From: Mycobacteriaceae bacterium
GTDB lineage: Bacteria > Actinomycetota > Actinomycetes > Mycobacteriales > Mycobacteriaceae
Reading direction: 5' to 3'
DNA: 64,000 bases
Assembly (NCBI GenBank): GCA_019749805.1
Contig: JAIEPH010000031.1
Location: 124,001 to 188,000 of the forward strand
Made by a program: the position numbers and the translations under genes. This document shows positions 61,106 through 64,000 of the stretch, one piece after another. Each line of letters starts with the position of its first letter. Position 1 is the first letter of the stretch. The notes beneath the pieces are model-generated. The model was not told where the DNA came from. It saw nothing but the letters and a program-made list of their open reading frames with translations, and made no database searches.

Positions 61106-62388
61106 TGTCGGCCCATCTCCCGGTTCCGCAGCCTCCGCTCGCCGAAGGCGTCGGATTGCCCTGGGACGTGTCGGTCGACGACGCTGTCGCCGCCATAGCC
61201 GCCGCGCGCGCCCGATACGGCGACACCTTCAGTGTGCGCAGCGGCGACGACAACTACCTGTTCACGTTCTCCCCCGTCGGCGTCGAATCTTTCTACGGCC
61301 TACCCGAAGACAAGGCCAGCAAGGGTGTCGCTGACTACCTGATGCTGCGCCGCAAGCTTCCCGACGAGATCTTCGACGGACGGCGGTTACTCCCGACCTC
61401 GTTGTTCCGCCGCGACGACGTCGCCTCGTATCTGGCAAACCTCGACTACGCCCTGACCCAGACCGTGGCTGAGCTCGGAACCGAAGGCACCGTGGAGTTG
61501 TTCGGCCTCACCCGTCGCCTCGGACACCGAATGGGTTTGGCCTCCTGGGCGGGACCACGCTCCGCAGAAGGCAATTCGTTCGAACGGCTGATTCGCGCCT
61601 TTGAGACCCTGGACGGTTCCGACGCGTTCGTTCATCCCGAGGCGATGGCGGCCGTGGCGGCGTCAGACAAGCATGCCGAGCGTGCCGCGCTCGACGACGT
61701 CGTCGCTGTCATCGGAAACCTCGCGAAGTCAACGGATTCCAACGACAACGACCTGTTCGGCCGCATCGTGCGCGCCTGGTCGTCAGAACCCGACGACGTC
61801 CGGCTGCGCGGCGTCGCGCTCGACGTGGCCCTCATCCACATCGCCTCCATGTCGAACCTGATGGCCGCACTGGGCTGGTCGCTCGTGGACCTGCTCGTAC
61901 ACCCGGCACAGGCTCAGCGCGTCGCCGACGGCGACCAGGATTTCGCGCAGCGCTGCGCGCTGGAGAGCACCCGGCTGGCGCAGCGCTCCATCATATCCCG
62001 AGCCGTACTGGCTCCCGTCGACCTCGACACCGGCGACCAGACGTACCGGGTCCCAGCCGGCTGGACCATCGCCACACTGCTGCCGCTGCTCAACACCTCG
62101 GCCGCGCCCGGTCTGGACACGTGGGACCCCACCCGCTGGAACCGGTACCGCCTCGTCGACGCGGCGTCGTTGCCGTCGCCGATGTTGGTCACTGCGTTCG
62201 GACACGGCAAGCACTCGTGTCCTGCCCAGCCGTTTTCGCTCGCGGCGATGACAACGGCGATGACCCGTCTGTTGAGCACCTACGACATGACGCCATTGTG
62301 GCCCTGCTATCCACGGCCGGTGCCTGCCCAGATCGGCGGGGTCGCACGGTCCGCCGATCCCTGCCCGGTGAGCTACGTCAGCCGCTGA
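61105..62388 (+). CDS. cytochrome P450-like protein with an atypical I-helix
   Basis: A 427-residue P450-fold protein. The heme-ligand loop is FGHGKHSCPAQPFSLAAM with the proximal cysteine, and the K-helix ExxR is ESTRLAQR. The I-helix reads ALIHIASMSNLMAALGW: the usual acid-alcohol pair (D/E-T) is replaced by S-N. CYP7/CYP8-type enzymes have asparagine at this position. It may perform isomerisation or dehydration or hydroxylate by another proton route. GTG 61105 overlaps the upstream stop by one base (TAGTG). It ends directly against the opposite-strand SDR gene. Confidence 0.82.
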   Translation: MSAHLPVPQPPLAEGVGLPWDVSVDDAVAAIAAARARYGDTFSVRSGDDNYLFTFSPVGVESFYGLPEDKASKGVADYLMLRRKLPDEIFDGRRLLPTSLFRRDDVASYLANLDYALTQTVAELGTEGTVELFGLTRRLGHRMGLASWAGPRSAEGNSFERLIRAFETLDGSDAFVHPEAMAAVAASDKHAERAALDDVVAVIGNLAKSTDSNDNDLFGRIVRAWSSEPDDVRLRGVALDVALIHIASMSNLMAALGWSLVDLLVHPAQAQRVADGDQDFAQRCALESTRLAQRSIISRAVLAPVDLDTGDQTYRVPAGWTIATLLPLLNTSAAPGLDTWDPTRWNRYRLVDAASLPSPMLVTAFGHGKHSCPAQPFSLAAMTTAMTRLLSTYDMTPLWPCYPRPVPAQIGGVARSADPCPVSYVSR

Positions 62389-63192
62389 TCACACGAAATC
62401 CGAACCGCCGTCGACGTTGACGGTGGCTCCGGTGACATAGCCGTTGCGCTTCGACGCCAGATAGACGGTGATCGACGCGATCTCTTCGGGCAGGCCGGCG
62501 CGCCCGAGATCGCACGGCTGGTGAAAGTTGTTGTCGATCCACTTCATCACGTCGGTGGGATCGTTGGCATCGAGTCCGTCCGCGGCCAGGATGTCCTTGA
62601 GCACCTCGGTGAAGCTCGCCGTGACGAAGGTGCCCGGGCACACGCAGTTGACCAGGATCCCATCCTTGGCAAGGCTTTTCGACAGGTTCTTGGTGACGCT
62701 GCTCAGCGCGGCCTTCGACGCGGTGTAGGCGACGATCCGCGGGTTCTGCCGCTGTATCGAATGCGCCGACAGCGTTACGATCCTGGCCCACTCCGCGGCC
62801 CGTAGCATCGGCAGCGCCGCCCGGATCGACCGCACCCCCGACATCGTGCCCAGCGCGAACGTCGCCTCCCACTGCGCATCGTCCATGTCCTCGAAGTAGC
62901 CGTCACCCGGGCCGATCGTGTGGACCAGGCTGTTGAGCTCGCCCCACCGCTGTGCGACGGTCTCGAAGCCCGCGGCGATCGATGAGGCGTCGGACATGTT
63001 GACGCTGATTCCGACGGCATCCGGTGCACCGGCGTCGCGAAGGACGGCCACCGCGTCGTCGAGCGCTTCGGCACCTCTCGCCATCACCGCGACCCTGGCG
63101 CCCTCCTCGGCGAACGTCGTCGCGATCGCCAGACCCATCCCTTTGCTGCCACCCGTCACGACCGCCGTCGACCCCGTCAAACCTAGATCCAT
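62389..63192 (-). CDS. short-chain dehydrogenase/reductase
   Basis: A 267-residue classical SDR. The cofactor loop is TGGSKGMG, the catalytic serine and YxxxK are in LSAHSIQRQNPRIVAYTASKAA, and the C-terminus is NVDGGSDFV. The usual NAG motif is replaced by HTIGPG. Substrate unknown; steroid or aromatic alcohols are common for neighbours of sulfotransferases, but that is a guess. ATG 63192 has GGAAAGG upstream. It lies 24 bases after the TetR gene in the same direction. Confidence 0.9.
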   Translation of the reverse strand: MDLGLTGSTAVVTGGSKGMGLAIATTFAEEGARVAVMARGAEALDDAVAVLRDAGAPDAVGISVNMSDASSIAAGFETVAQRWGELNSLVHTIGPGDGYFEDMDDAQWEATFALGTMSGVRSIRAALPMLRAAEWARIVTLSAHSIQRQNPRIVAYTASKAALSSVTKNLSKSLAKDGILVNCVCPGTFVTASFTEVLKDILAADGLDANDPTDVMKWIDNNFHQPCDLGRAGLPEEIASITVYLASKRNGYVTGATVNVDGGSDFV

Positions 63193-63216
63193 CGAATCAC
63201 CTTTCCCACGCTTACG

Positions 63217-63831
63217 TCACACACCGATTCCGCGCAGGCAGAACCGGAAAATCTGCTCACGAACCTTGTCTTGATCGCAATCGCCGGTCGTCCATTGCCG
63301 TGCGGTGGTCGCCCAGATCGCACCGTGGATCGACAACGCGTCGGCCTCGGGATCGATACCGGGAAAAAGCCCTGCGGCCCTGCCCTTCTCGAGCTGTTCG
63401 ACGAGCGGCTTCAATATCTCGCCGTAGGCGTCACTGACCAGCTCGGGCGCGGCGAACATCTGCGACTGTGCCTCCAGTGACATCTTCCGCTGGTCGGACC
63501 GAATCCGTTCGTTGAACGCGAGATCCAACCGGCCATCGATCCACGCGACCACCGCATCGACCGGATCTGACGCCGCTGCCATCTTCCGCTTCAGCCTGCG
63601 CACCTCGATCTGCGCCATCTGCAGGAACACCGCCGACACCAACGCGTCCTTCGAGTCGAAATGCCGATAGAACGCCCGTGTGCTCAGCGCGGCGCGGTCG
63701 AGCACGCGGGCCACATTGACAGACGCGATCCCCTCTTCGCGCACGATCTCCGCGGCGGCGTTGACGAGCGCGTCCCGCACCCTCGGATCGGGGTCCAGCT
63801 TCTTGCGTCGCCGCCGCGCTACCGTCTCCAT
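63217..63831 (-). CDS. TetR-family regulator
   Basis: A 204-residue TetR protein. The HTH is at about residues 18-63 (RVRDALVNAAAEIVREEGIASVNVARVLDRAALSTRAFYRHFDSKDALVSAVF), and the C-terminal domain has tryptophans in AIWATTARQW. It sits between a sulfotransferase-like gene and the SDR gene, all co-directional. Its ATG shares one base with the upstream stop (TGATG), so it is translated from the operon mRNA. Probably a local regulator. Confidence 0.92.
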   Translation of the reverse strand: METVARRRRKKLDPDPRVRDALVNAAAEIVREEGIASVNVARVLDRAALSTRAFYRHFDSKDALVSAVFLQMAQIEVRRLKRKMAAASDPVDAVVAWIDGRLDLAFNERIRSDQRKMSLEAQSQMFAAPELVSDAYGEILKPLVEQLEKGRAAGLFPGIDPEADALSIHGAIWATTARQWTTGDCDQDKVREQIFRFCLRGIGV

Positions 63832-64000
63832 CAGGCCGTCGCGTCGTATTTCGCGAGGTACGCGGCGAACGCCTCGTCCACCTGTTCACGCGTCAGGCCG
63901 TAGTCGGCGAGGTCGTAGGCGTGCTCGCCACGCGAACCGGGTTGATGCCCGTCCGCCCATTCCCGGACGCGGTCGCGCGCCTCGTCGGTGAAGGTCAGAC
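63831..64000 (-). CDS. C-terminus of a sulfotransferase-family protein, 5' end beyond the window
   Basis: Only the last 55 codons are visible, too short for a longer open frame. The peptide reads LTFTDEARDRVREWADGHQPG, SRGEHAYDLADYGLTREQVDEAF and AAYLAKYDATA. This matches the tail of mycobacterial sulfotransferases, which end with a YSLEDFGLT-like helix. Such enzymes transfer sulfate from PAPS to small molecules. It is first of a three-gene unit with TetR and SDR, as far as can be seen. No PAPS-binding motif is in view, so the assignment rests on the tail alone. Confidence 0.65.
   Translation of the reverse strand, partial: LTFTDEARDRVREWADGHQPGSRGEHAYDLADYGLTREQVDEAFAAYLAKYDATA

Overview
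The window is high-GC chromosomal DNA from a mycobacterium, most likely a fast-growing Mycolicibacterium-type species. This is judged from gene content and order, recalled without any database search. Ordered blocks match the Mycobacterium tuberculosis Rv1444c-Rv1497 neighbourhood plus ileS (Rv1536): pgl-opcA-zwf-tal-tkt, ctaB, qor, ctaA, the Rv1458c/Rv1457c ABC pair, mptB, sufR-B-D-C-S-U-T, trxB1, echA12, Rv1473, acnR, acn, ripA-ripB, moxR1-DUF58-VWA, fabG1-inhA-hemH, the SPFH/NfeD pair, mutA-mutB-meaB and lipL. No rRNA, tRNA, IS element, CRISPR array or prophage was recognised.

Layout. 1-2345: 3'-truncated ileS (minus) with a translational T-box leader. 2411-4365: accessory genes (an orphan condensation-domain half, a small HTH protein, a polytopic membrane protein). 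4379-10837: lipL and the methylmalonyl-CoA mutase operon mutA-mutB-meaB. 10990-14333: TVP38-type membrane protein, SPFH/NfeD pair and a conserved hypothetical. 14362-16959: the mycolic-acid operon fabG1-inhA, then hemH. 17003-21175: moxR1, DUF58 and two tandem von Willebrand A genes. 21351-24303: ripA-ripB hydrolases and a membrane protein. 24352-27835: aconitase and its repressor. 27826-31016: small HTH, ABC-F ATPase, enoyl-CoA hydratase and thioredoxin. 31062-36234: accessory block with two unknowns, a MOSC-reductase-ferredoxin fusion under a CGNR regulator, and a divergent alpha/beta hydrolase plus haloacid-dehalogenase-like pair. 36242-42393: complete SUF iron-sulfur operon, with intein-free sufB. 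42470-46914: oxidoreductase, mptB and an ABC-2 exporter. 46828-48175: DAPG-hydrolase-like gene and a divergent TetR with two matching operators. 48223-52001: ctaA, ATP-grasp, qor, ctaB. 52180-58583: pentose phosphate operon tkt-tal-zwf-opcA-pgl. 58629-64000: a 13E12/DUF222 HNH gene, a decayed alpha/beta hydrolase, a coiled-coil protein, an atypical P450, and a sulfotransferase-TetR-SDR operon cut by the window end.

How the parts fit. Most core operons are tightly packed, with 1-4 base stop/start overlaps. Several transcription units begin with a TAnnnT hexamer 6-8 bases before ATG or GTG and lack a ribosome binding site, which is the mycobacterial leaderless pattern. Regulatory sites readable here include the ileS T-box, the fabG1 promoter known from isoniazid resistance, GTCACA repeats before ripA, an AcnR operator before acn, a SufR-type dyad over the sufR start, twin TetR operators at 47526-47591 and a TACTACA/TGTAGT dyad before ctaA. 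The least explained material is the 31-36 kb block, the 47 kb DAPG-hydrolase/TetR pair and the 61-64 kb P450/sulfotransferase end.
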